A stretch of 64,000 nucleotides of DNA from Sinonovacula constricta (lineage: Eukaryota; Mollusca; Bivalvia; Cardiida; Solecurtidae): contig CM017561.1 of assembly GCA_007844125.1 (NCBI GenBank), positions 23,923,323 to 23,987,322 of the forward strand. The letters run 5' to 3'. The position numbers and the translations under genes were made by a program. The notes under the pieces were generated by a model. That model worked only from the letters and a program-made list of their open reading frames with translations. It ran no database searches and was not told where the DNA came from. This document shows positions 26,601 through 39,600 of this stretch, piece after piece. The first letter of the stretch is position 1. Each line of letters begins with the position of its first letter.

Positions 26601-29600
26601 TGTATTATTGCCAGGATGTGGGTAAAGTTCTCCTTATCTCTGCTATGACATGTATTATTGCCAGGATGTGGGTAAAGTTCTCCTTATCTGTGCTATGACA
26701 TGTATTATTGACAGGATGTGGGTAAAATTCTCCTCTGTGCTATGGCATGTATTATTGCCAGGATGTGGGTAAAATTCTCCTTATCTGTGCTATGGCATGT
26801 ATTATTGCCAGGATGTGGGTAAAGTTCTCCTTATCTGTGCTATGGCATGTATTATTGCCAGGATGTGGGTAAAGTTCTCCTTATCTGTGCTATGGCATGT
26901 ATTATTGACAGGATGTGGGTAAAATTTTCCTCTGTGCTATGGCATGTATTATTGCCAGGATGTGGGTAAAATTCTCCTCTGTGCTATGGCATGTATTATT
27001 GCCAGGATGTGGGTAAAATTCTCCTTATCTCTGCTATGGCATGTAATTATTGCCAGGAATGTGGGTAAAGTTCTCCTTATCTGTGCTATGGCATGTATTA
27101 TTGCCAGGGATGTGGGTAAAGTTCTCCTTATCTGTGCTATGGCATGTATTATTGCCAGGATGTGGGTAAAGTTCTCCTCTGTGCTATGGCATGTATTATT
27201 GCCAGGATGTGGGTAAAATTCTCCTTATCTGTGCTATGGCATGTATTATTGCCAGGATGTGGGTAAAATTCTCCTTATCTGTGCTATGGCATGTATTATT
27301 GCCAGGATGTGGGTAAAATTCTCCTTATCTGTGCTATGGCATGTATTATTGCCAGGATGTGGGTAAAATTCTCCTTATCTGTGCTATGGCATGTATTATT
27401 GCCAGAATGGGGGTAAAATTCTCCTCTGTGCTATGGCATGTATTATTGCCAGGATGTGGGTAAAGTTCTCCTTATCTGTGCTATGGCATGTATTATTGCC
27501 AGGATGTGGGTAAAGTTCTCCTTATCTGTGCTATGGCATGTATTATTGACAGGATGTGGGTAAAATTCTCCTCTGTTGCTATGGCATGTATTATTGCCAG
27601 GATGTGGGTAAAATTCTCCTCTGTGCTATGGCATGTATTATTGCCAGGATGTGGGTAAAGTTCTCCTTATCTGTGCTATGGCATGTATTACTGCCAGAAT
27701 GTGGGTAAAATTCTCCTCTGTGCTATGGCATGTATTATTGCCAGGATGTGGGTAAAATTCTCCTCTGGGCTATGGCATGTATTATTGCCAGGATGTGGGT
27801 AAAGTTCTCCTTATCTGTGCTATGGCATGTATTATTGCCAGGATGTGGGTAAAGTTCTCCTTATCTGTGCTATGGCATGTATTATTGACAGGATGTGGGT
27901 AAAATTCTCCTCTGTTGCTATGGCATGTATTATTGCCAGGATGTGGGTAAAATTCTCCTCTGTGCTATGGCATGTATTATTGCCAGGATGTGGGTAAAAT
28001 TCTCCTTATCTGTGCTATGGCATGTATTACTGCCAGAATGTGGGTAAAGTTCTCCTTATCTCTGCTATGGCATGTATTATTGCTAGGATATGGGTAAAAT
28101 TCTCCTTATCTGTGCTGTGGCATGTATTACTGCCAGAATGTGGGTAAAGTTCTCCTTATCTCTGCTATGGCATGTATTATTGCCAGGATGTGGGTAAAAT
28201 TCTCCTTATCTGTGCTATGGCATGTATTACTGCCAGAATGTGGGTAAAGTTCTCCTTATCTCTGCTATGGCATGTATTATTGCTAGGATATGGGTAAAAT
28301 TCTCCTTATCTGTGCTATGGCATGTATTATTGCCAGGATGTGGGTAAAATTCTCCTCTGGGCTATAGCATGTATTATTGCCAGGATGTGGGTAAAATTCT
28401 TCTCTGGGCTATGGCATGTATTACTACCAGGATGTGGGTAAAATTCTCCTCTGTGCTATGGCATGTATTATTGCCAGGATGTGGGTAAAATTCTCCTCTG
28501 GGCTATGGCATGTATTATTGCCAGGATGTGGGTAAAATTCTCCTCTGTGCTATGGCATGTATTACTACCAGGATGTGGGTAAAATTCTCCTCTGTGCTAT
28601 GGCATGTATTACTACCAGGATGTGGGTAAAATTCTCCTCTGTGCTATGGCATGTATTATTGCCAGGATGTGGATAAAATTCCCCTTGTCACTGATATGGC
28701 ATGTATTATTGCCAGGTTGTGTCTGCTACGAGGTCTGAGTCCACCAATAGGCTGCAAAATGGAGGCTCAGGGACCATGACTGTCACCCGGACTCATTTTG
28801 CTTCACCCCCAGTCACAGGCTTCATCGATGTTACATTCAATAGTAGCACCAAGAGGGGTAGGTGTATTGCTTCCAGATAACTTTTTAATGCCATGTATAT
28901 ATTATTGTCTCATCTTACAATTTGTTCTCAATGCGTTCATCATTGTTATATTAATCAGTGCATTTCCTTTACATATATTGTCACAGCACATGAACCAGCC
29001 GCAATAGCTCAAGTGGAAGAACGTCGGCTTGGGGGTCAGGAGGTCGCGGGTTCAAACCCCGGCCTGGTCAAACCAGACTTTAAAGTTGGTAGTAGTGGCT
29101 TCCCTGCTAATGCTGTTGGCTAAGGGGAGAGCATTACGCCTGACTTGTCTGTGTCAGTATAATGGACCAGGCGGGTTCAGTCCCTGGGCACCTCATAAGT
29201 GCCCCTGTGGTATGATGATAGAAATGTCGCTGCACAGTATCGGCAAAAATGCCAGCTAATCCTATCCCATGCACGGCATCTGTATGTAAGAAAAGTTCTA
29301 TGAATGGCACCATGTTTTACTATAAACAGCTAAACTGCAGCACTTTTATGTGTTGAAATTTGGGTCATAATTCATGTTTGATGAATATCAGAATTAAATT
29401 GGATTTTAATTGAAAAAATGTTTAAGTACTGTATGAATATCTTTGATTTGTTTAAAATTGGATTTGAAATCTGTTCAATAACAATAAGGTTTTGCTGTTG
29501 TTTAGATGGATTGTCTGTAGGCAAAAAATGCACTGGTCATTGTTCAACAGAATCTAGACTGGGACCTTTGATGCTTTACATCAATGAATTCTTGTTTACT

Positions 29601-32600
29601 GTTTATAATGAGCATAATACAAAATGTCTCTTTTTCCTGATATTAATATTAAATGTACTGTTTTATATACCGCTAAATATTCAACACCACATGTCGTGTC
29701 ATAGGTTATTTACTTTTTAAATGCCATGTTCTTTTTAAAAAATCAAATCTTATATTCAGTTCTAAGCCTTCTACCTCTATGTTATGGATATTAGTGGATG
29801 AAATATATCATAAACATATATCCAGGGTTGTCACTAGAAATATTTTGAGCAGGCTCAATTAACTTTTGAGGAGGCTAGGCTATGCGAGCGCGGAAGGCGA
29901 GAAGCGTTGCTAGGGGGTCCAGAGGCATGCTCTTGACCGATTTTCATTTTTTTTTTCAAATTTGAGGCGGCCCGTTTTTCATTCGAGGCGGTCAAATCGG
30001 CCGCCAGTCGCCTCCTAATGACAACCCTGTATATCATGTTTTCTCAGGTATCAACATATCATTGGATGCATCTGAGTTCAGAAAGGAGCTAGAGTCTGTA
30101 GAAGGGCTAGGGTTCGTGGAGGTCAGACATGATGGGGACTGTTCCAATTTTGACTTCTTCATCAAATACCTCACATTGCCTGGAGACCTACCTCTGATAC
30201 AGGTGAGTCCGGTAGAAATCAGGAGTTGTATGGCCAGTTATTGACTAATAGTTACATGCAATGGTAAGATATTGCTAAAATATCTGTAGTAAATAGTACA
30301 TTTTGGGGGCACCCGTGGCCAAGCGGTTAAAGTCGCTGACTTGAAACTTCTCTTCCCCTCACCGTGAGGGTTTGAGTCCTGGTTGGGGCGAAAAACTTTC
30401 ATGTGGGGAGGTAATCCAGCTAACCTGTGGTGCGCCAGTGGTTCTACCCAGACATAAGTCTGGGGTCTTCCTCCACCAATAATAATACAAAACAAACAAA
30501 CAAAAAGTACAGTTTCTGATCAAACACTCTATTTGGAGCTCACTGACATGGATCTACACTTCCTTCACTGCTTGATCAATTTATACTTAAGAATAAAAAT
30601 TTAAAGCATTCCAGGTGCTTCATTCGAAAGGACTTCTTTTCCCAATTTATAATAATAAAAAAAAATAAGTTACTTAAATAAAGTTGTTTCTTGAAAAATA
30701 AACCTTTTTTATAACCTTCATACGTGGCATAATATTGCAATAATGTTAAAAGACAGTAAAAAGTCTGAATTGAATTTGTTTTTTTTATTTAGTTTTTTTG
30801 TATCCATACAGTTGACTCTTTGTAATCTAAGTACCCTTTACACCAAATCACATACATACCTAGAATATAATATTCTCTAATTTTTATATTTTGTGTTCAA
30901 AATGATTTTACTTTTTGTTTCAAGATTATAAAATTAAAAGAGACCTAGCATTCAAAGTACTTCCTGTTGACAACTTTATACCGCCAAATAATCACTTAAA
31001 AGTAGACTCATGTCTGTTATTACCACACCTTTTGACAAATGACCATTCCAAGGCAGTAATTGATGGTTTTTCTTTATGTGTTTTATGTCTCGTTTCTGTG
31101 TTTTGGTCACATTTACATTTACCTTGTTTGCCTTTGTCTACAGGTAGATAAAATTTAAATATCTGTGAAAATTTTGATAGGACCTTTTCTTATTTACCTA
31201 TTTATTGTAGAAAATGTAAAAAAATATTCAATAACATCTTTATATCAAACAATGTTGAAAATATTGCAACAAATATGGAATAAGTAACACAGCCAATTGC
31301 TGATATTTGACATCTTTTTTTTTTTTTACAGGTTAACTCTGATCAGCTTGAGGGCATTGATGCCCAGGCAATGGTGTCAGGGTTGGTTGATGGTGGACTG
31401 ATGTATGCACCATTGTCTGGAGATATGTTACAGACAGTCCACTCCAGTCCCCAGGTGCGACTGTTTGTAAATAATGTCCCCCTCCGGTGTCCTGGAGACT
31501 GTAGCTTTAATTGGGATCCCAGTGTCTCTGTCACTGTGTCAAATGTCAGTCCTTCCACAGGTAAGTGACAGAGACCAGCAAAGCACCATTTATATAGAGA
31601 ATAGTAGTTGAGTTTTAGCGATGGCCATAATTTTGTCAAGCCTCTGGTTTAGACTTAACCATTTCTATGGCTATCTCTGCTGCTTACCGTTTTTCAATTT
31701 AAATAGTCTTTGCTTTCTATTTTATAAAAAAAGATCAAGATCTTAAAGAAAAGAGAATTGCTCCTTGAACATGCACTAAACAACATCACTGAAAGTAGAT
31801 CTAGAAAATTAAAATAATTCAGTTAAGTTGAAACACTGATTGACACTAAAAAATCTTTTTCTTTTATGAAAATCAGGTATATATTCGACACAGCAACCAA
31901 TAAAATTGTCAATAGATTTCATCATTTTTTTTTCTTCCTTTTTAGCTCTTCCTTTTTAGCAAGTTAAAAAAAAGGGAATAACTAGTTATATAACATTTTG
32001 TATGCACTTGGCATAAAAACAACTTAGTACCTCAGTTATGAAGAACTATATTGCTGTTATGATTATTCACCTAAGATTGACTATGTCAATAAAAATAAAC
32101 TACTAGATGCCTTACTCATATTTGTTGTTTAACTAGAATTGTGTTTTAATATCATTATGGTAAGATAAAATTCTTATATGCAAAATGAAAATGGATTGCT
32201 GATTTAAATACAGACAGAAATAGCAAGAAAATCTGAAATGTCCACTAGAGGAAAAAGAAACAAATATACAATAAATTTTTAATATCGCCTCAGCATGACA
32301 AAGGTTGTTTTTTATGAGAATAAAACAAAAACACAAAAAAAATATCCATAATTTGACCTTGAAAAAGAAAATTATGTTAATGCTTTATGGTTTTCAGGTA
32401 CCCTTGCCCTGGGAACTGTAATCACCATCACAGGAGATGGGTTTAGTAACGTTCCCGCAGATAATTATGTGAACATAGGGGGTGTGGCCTGTCACGTAGT
32501 GACCTCGGGTTTGACCTCTATGACCTGTAATGTGGGAAATGGGCCAGTAGGTCAGCATGAGGTCGTCGTCATGGTAGCAGGCAAAGGCATGGCAACAGGA

Positions 32601-35600
32601 AGTGTAATGTTTGAATATACTGCTGGGATTTCAAGTATAAGCCCGTCATCTTCTGGACTGGGAGGTGAGATATTCTGCATTTCTTCCTGCATTTCATTAT
32701 ATACTAACTTTGATGATAAATACAATTTTTAGCTTGAAGTATTTTGCAGTCCTGATAGAATTTTTTTCATTTTGGTAAAAAGAGTAAGCAATAGATGGTG
32801 GGTTCATTTTAAAAAAAAAAATTCTGTATTCTGAATTCATCTCGTATCAATGACAGGTGGGTTAACATTGACAGTCACTGGGTATTATTTCTATATTCTG
32901 AACTCATCTCGTATCAATGACAGGTGGGCTAACATTGACAGTCACTGGGTATTATTTCTATATTCTGAACTCATCTTATTTCAATGACAGGTGGGCTAAC
33001 ATTGACAGTCACTGGTTATTATTTCTATATTCTGAATTAATTCCATATCAATGACAGGTGGTTTACCATTGACAATCTCTGGGTATGGTTTCAAGACTAG
33101 TGCTGTGGTCACCATTAACACTGTGGAGTGTCCAGTGCTCAGTGTAGATGTTGATGAGATTGTCTGTACCATACCGGTGGGGGTAAGTACATGAATAACC
33201 TCTAAGAGCTCGTTTGATAATTCTGTATAGCTGTGTGGAGGTACATGTTCATTTGTCAGGTTAACAAATAATTAATATTCACATCACATCTGTTGCACTT
33301 TTATTTACCATGTTACTGAAGAGGAAAAAAGATTTGCAATAATAATTGATAATTGTTTTTTCTGTTATCTATAAAGACAAATTTTTAAGTATGCAGTTTT
33401 TTTTAATCATTACTTTAAAATAAAATAAAAGGTTCAAACACAAACCTTTTAGAGGAAAATTCAGTGTTAAAAGCACATTTAAGGTAACTATTTTTTTTTT
33501 TAGTATTATAAATCAGGTGGCTTATGTGAAGTGCTCTCAATATAACAGAAACTGATTTTTCTCATATTTTGCCCCAAAACTAGGGGGTGCGCACAATACA
33601 CATGTGCGCACTTTATACAGTTGATTATGGTAAATAATCTCTTGTTTCTTGCCTACAGGGGCCAGCTGGTGCCTATGATGTTGTGGTGACGCAGGGGACA
33701 ACTAGTTTGTCTCATAGCAGTCTTACATACAGTGATGGCCTGACAGTCCAGATATCAAGCCTTAGCCACTCCTCAGCACCTGTTGCCGGTGAGATTGAGG
33801 ACATTGTTTTTTAATGTTGCTTTATAAAGTAATATTTAACTCCTCATCTGCATCTTTTGATGGTATCAATACATTGTGCTGTCGTTCGAATAGTTTTTTT
33901 TATATAAGTGTTAACTAATGTCCTTGAAAATCAACATGATTTTTTAGCACCATATGACCTATCAAGTGTTGTTGTGTTTTAAAACCCACATTCAACTTGA
34001 ATTATTGACTAATCATATATTTAAAATAAAAATGTACAGTCTATGTGCCTGTTGAATTAACATAATTAATTGCTTAGTAAAACAGTAAAACAAACAATGA
34101 CCATGTCTTTTTAGGTGTGACTTTGACCATAGATGGCTCTCAGTTCGGAAGTAGCAAAGGGTCGGTTTCTATTGGAGATAAAGTTGCTATGGTAACCACA
34201 TGGACAGATACTCAAGTTGTCTTGGAGACAGGAATTCTGGGAGCAGGAGACAACCTGATAAAAGTCATGACTGACAATGGACTGGCTGTAGATAGGTAAG
34301 GCTCACTATCAATATGAAGTTTAGTCCAAGAACCAAGCCATGACTTTCCCAGACTTCCTCGTTTCTTCACCGCTATTTAAGACAATTGGAAGATTTTTTC
34401 GAGTGATGAAACTTTCCAGATAGTGTGCATTCATTATAAGGACAAAATGTCCTCAACAAATGGCTTTCGGTGTCTGTGTTTGGATGACTATTTAAACCTA
34501 AAACCTTTTTAAACCTATAATGTATCGACAATTTATGAATTTCTGTTCCAATTATGAAGTGTCAGTGATGCTTCTGTTCTCCTTGTCTTATACTTTATGC
34601 TTTGTTCAATATTCCAGCTCTGGCGAGATCCCTGTCCTCACTGTTACTCTGTCAGTGACAAATGTCCACCCACTGACCGGCTCTAGACAGGGTGGTACCT
34701 GGCTCACTATCTCTGGTTCCGGGTTTGGGAACAATGTTACCATGGTAACAGTGATTGTTGGCGAAACTGTGTGTGAGGTGGAAACAGTGTCAGATACCAG
34801 CATCACTTGTGTGTTAGGCCAGGCCACGCCTGTACATCAAATCACCAACAAGGGCATAGACTATGGTAGGGTTTTGATTGTCTTTAAAAATAAATAGTTT
34901 TAGGTGTGCTTATTTGCTGTTGTATTTTGCACAAAATCATTGAGAACAAAACATATTTTAAAAGTTATTGATAAAATGTTAGCAATCTTATTAAACAACA
35001 AGAAGGAATGTCTTTGCCATAACATTATACTGTCATGCCTAAAACACTTCCATTGTGAAATATGTTCAGTATAAAAATATATGTTTTCTTATTTCAATTT
35101 TATTCACCTTTTTTTGCCATCAGCCTTTGGTGAGTACTATGCTTTTGACCACCCCCATGTGCGGATCCAACAGGGAGATGTTGTTGAGTGGTCGTGGGAA
35201 ACACCAGACTTTGTCAACAACGTGGCCCATGGTGTTGTCCAGGTAACCAGTGCCAGCTCCACCACACCTGTATATGGTGGCTTCAACAGTGGGATGAAGA
35301 CTAGGAATGGTAGGTGGCAGTAACAAGGATGCTTTCTTCAGACATAATTTGGAAAAAAAAAATGATTAAATATTGTCCATTCATGTCAAAGGTCATTAAA
35401 GTTTTATAAACATTTTAAAAATCACAGCCCCTGTTCTATTAATTACGCAGTTTTCATGCTTTCCATTATTGCTCTCAAACCATTGCTTCCATATTGTGAA
35501 ATTTCCTTTTAGACAACAGAATAAATTTGCTTAAAGTACCTGTTATGTCAAATTACATCATTTCCAGGTTTCTTAACCCTGATTGAGATACAAGGTTATT

Positions 35601-36588
35601 ACTATCATCAAAGATTAATAAAAAGTTAACAAAAGAAAAACTTTTTCAAAACCAGAATGTACCTCATCACAACGTACTGGTGTAGTCACTGGTAAAAAGA
35701 ATGGAAATTATGAAGCCCCAATTGTTGTGGTGTTAAAAATAGAAATCAAGCAATAATTTCTATTATTTCTATTTTATCTAATTATATTACAAGTGAAGAC
35801 TACATAATTAGAGTACTTTACCTATAGGTCGATTCCGGTATCAGTTCACACAGCTGGGCACGTTCTATTCATGGAGTGGGTTTGTGGATGAATGGAACAT
35901 CAAGAACTATGCTGGCACCATAGAGGTAGTGGAGGCCCAGTCACGACTCGAGGAGGTTAGAGTAAGGGTACATGGTACTGAGGCCCCGCATCAAACTCAA
36001 GGTTAAAATCATTAGTATGGTATATTATATTATAAATGATATGATAAATAAATAAATAAGTTCATGATATTGTTATAACACTATGTCCAAGGTCAATATC
36101 ACTCTAGAAATGATGTGCAAAAAAAATAAAAATAAATAATTTGTATAATTATGAAAGTTACAAAAAAAAAAAAAATTGATTTGTAAGTAAATATTTTTAT
36201 CGTTATCATAGATTGCATCTACTTAAGTTGAAATACCCAAATAGCTGCTTTACTATTACATTATTTGCAAAACCACAGTTTACATCCAAAAGTACACCTC
36301 GCACATGTATGTATCAATGTGTTTAATTGTTCTTTTCTCCTTCATTATCATTGAATGCAGGTTAACTGCTATACAGAGGAAATAGCCATCTCAACAATTA
36401 AAGACTAATCCTATCTTTCAGCATGACAATAAGTTGTCCTCTCGATTTCCATAATTTGATTTAAAACAAAAGGGGCAGGGCAGAGTCACACAGTTAAAAA
36501 GATATCAAATGTTTACATAATCTCTTCCAGCCAGATTAAAATTTCATTATATAAGGCAACACTTAACAAAGTTCAAATATGTATGCAA

Positions 36589-36619
<31 letters not shown>

Positions 36620-39600
36620 TACCAGAGTGGTTTCTAAGTTTTCACACTACACTGAAAGTGAAGTTAAATAGTTTAATTTGAGAATAGAAGATTCATCTAA
36701 GATAAGAATATATGACAAAAGTCCTATGAGCATTGCAACATATACCAAACTCCGAAAAGGCACAGAACAAAGCTATTTCACATGCAAGCCAAGCGAAAAG
36801 TAAGAACAAATTTGTGATAAGTCATTTTACGAAAAGAGCAAACCCGACAGTTACTGCCTTGGAACGGTCAGTCGGCAATATGGACCAACTGGGTTGCTTA
36901 AACCAGTTTTAAAGAGCTCTAACCTCGCACTTCCTGACGAGTTTCTCAAATGCAACACAATCGTTATGAAAGGCATCGTATCTCTACCCAGTGTTTGTCA
37001 TCATCTCACAATATGGCTACTGTTCCATAGCAATAATTACCACAGAGCTTTTACGGCTTGATTAGTTTTGTTCTCGATATGTTACAACTCTTATAAGTAT
37101 TATGCTAATCATGAATTTATTCATCCTGGGCAAATAGCACAGATTCATGTCAGCCAGCTACCACTTGAAGCTAACTAATCAGGATCTATTTTGTTCGCTG
37201 CCAAGTCTATCAGTTTGTCATGTAACATTTGTGTGAAGTTATAAGCAAATTACAAAACATGAAATTTGCCTGAGTTATTGACCAATTTATCAGGCTGAGT
37301 GTTACATTAATAAATAATTGTTTTACAGGAAGTAGCATCCCAGTTGACAGTTCAGCATGTGGTTCCCTTACTGATGCTATCACTGGGTGTGCTGATCCGT
37401 TACCCACGGGTGGAGAACCAGCTAGGTTCAACTTTGCCTTCTGGACATGCAGTACCCCACTGTTGATAGGAGTGGACAGATACAATGGAACAACTCAGAC
37501 AGAGATCACTATCTCTGGACAAGGTATTGAAAATAATTATATTTATCTTTGGACTCAATAGGACTGTACTTTACTCATAGCGCAATCGATAGAGCGTCAG
37601 CTCCAGATACAGGAGGTGCCGGGTTCAAACTGGGCTGCAACATGCCAAAGTCATAAAAAATAATAGTAGTATAGCTCCCTTGCTAATGCTCAAGCAAATA
37701 TACGGGTAGTTCCACGACTGGTTAGCCCAGTGTCAGAATAATGTGACTGGGTGTGGTATTATGCAGATGCTCATGGCATGGTATACACAGTGAAGACAGC
37801 AGTCTACTTGCTTCAAGTAGACAGATAACTGAAATACTGTTGGTGGGACGAGAAACCCAATAAACAAACAAACTATACTTTGTAATAATTTGCTATGTTT
37901 GTTCATCATCACCTTCAGTAGTTTCTTTTCCAATGATAATTAATGTACTTTCATACTTGCCTTTAAACTGAATACTATGACAGTATGCAATGCTTTTTTC
38001 AAAATATTTATGTTTTATTTTTCTAGGATTTTCATCCAATGCTTGCCAGAATGAAGTATTTTATGGATCCCATCGATGCACTGTAACATCAGCGGCTGAG
38101 GACAAACTTGTCTGTTCTATCTCTGGCACTGGTTCCCCAGAACTTGGCATCTACCACCCAATCAGTGTCCATGTTCACAACCGCGGAGAAGCTGAGCCTC
38201 GCACTGAGACAATCCAGGGTCGCAGTCTAGCAGTGCTTCCCAACATACTCGAAATCAGTCCTGCTCGAGGGTCTATGGCAGGAGGAGCTCGCCTAACAAT
38301 TACCGGGTTTGGTTTCGGTGACTCCCAGAGCGTGTCTCTTGGTGGATATTCTTGCAATATATTGAGCTCTTCCTACTCAGTGATCATTTGTGAGACACCT
38401 TCATCTAGCAGACAGTCAGAGGAGGACATCCATGTACTGGTCAGCATTAATGGAAACCCGCTAGCTGCAGCATGCGAAACATCCACGAGACAGTGCACTT
38501 ACTCCTACGCAACTCTTTATACTCCTGCCATCACATCAGTGACACCAACAACAGTAAACGGTCCAGCAACTGTCACAATCTTTGGATCAAACCTGGGCGT
38601 AGATTCTTCAGATGTTGAGGTCATGATTGGTGGGGAGATAGCAACTGTTACTGCAGCAAAGGAAACCAATATCACAGTTTCAGTACAGAATCTTCCAGCA
38701 GGTACTAATGAAGTTATTGTCAGGCGACATTCACAAGGTCTTGCTACCAGCCCCGGTTTAAGTGTAGCCAGCGTAGCATTAGCAACCAGTGTGACACCAA
38801 CAAGTGGAAGCATCCATGGTGGGACTTTGATTACTGTGATTGGCAATGGATTTGTGGTTGACGACATCACTGTTACCATAGATGGCACAGCGTGCACGAA
38901 TATTAGTGCAGTTCTTTCCCAAGTCACATGTTCAACACCTTCTCATGCTGAAGGAACTGTGAATATTACTATAACATCGAATGGAGAAGTATTTCCAACA
39001 GTTTCTTATCAGTACGCTCAGTCCTCCACACCTACGATGACAGCAATCAATCCCCAGACAGCTGTGGCAGGTACAGCACTCACTATCAGCGGCACCTCTC
39101 TAGGTGACACAGCAACCACCATGGTTAACCTGGACGACGTCCCTTGCAACATAACGACCGCCACCAGCACACAGGTGGTGTGTGTGCTGGGACCACATGC
39201 TGCAGGATCTGTTGATGTCTCTGTCTATGTGGAAGGAAAGGGTGCATCAAACACTCTGACCTTCGAGTATGAGGTGTCAGTGAGCAACATTAATCCAAGT
39301 ACTGGTAAGTTGAATTGTTTGACATGATCCTTTATGCAAAAATTAAATGTTTAAAAGAAAATATTAAAGAGTTTAAAGGTGGAGCCTGTAGCATAGTGGT
39401 CGAGTCGCCAGATTACAACTTCTCTTACTGCTTAGCATCTCACAGCATGAGTTCGAGTCCTGTTCGGAACCTAGGACTTAATGGAGGAATGTCTTTCAAC
39501 TGACTTGTAGTGCGTTGGTGCTTCTACCCTGACATTTGTCTTCCTCCACCAAATTAGCTGGATCAGAATATCTGGATTTATTTTAAAAAGCAAATCAAAA

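Noticed and set aside
24413..27216. Open frames such as CQDVGKILL-type repeats in the 50-bp array
   Set aside because: Mixed 47- and 50-bp units shift the frame, the frames are short and they are wholly explained by the repeat.
24403..28715. CRISPR array
   Set aside because: Units are contiguous with no variable spacers between conserved repeats, and the surroundings are an animal intron.
28996..29075. Genuine tRNA gene
   Set aside because: A and B boxes are present, but the head continues into a SINE body with no paired acceptor stem or terminator. The same applies to family A, B and D heads.
29418..29720. 100-codon open frame in intron 17
   Set aside because: AT-rich, low-complexity composition, no family motif and no in-phase splice sites.
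35962..36001. Earlier donor GTAAGG at 35962 for exon 26
   Set aside because: It would leave phase 0, and exon 27 read in phase 0 meets a stop; only phase-1 exits work.
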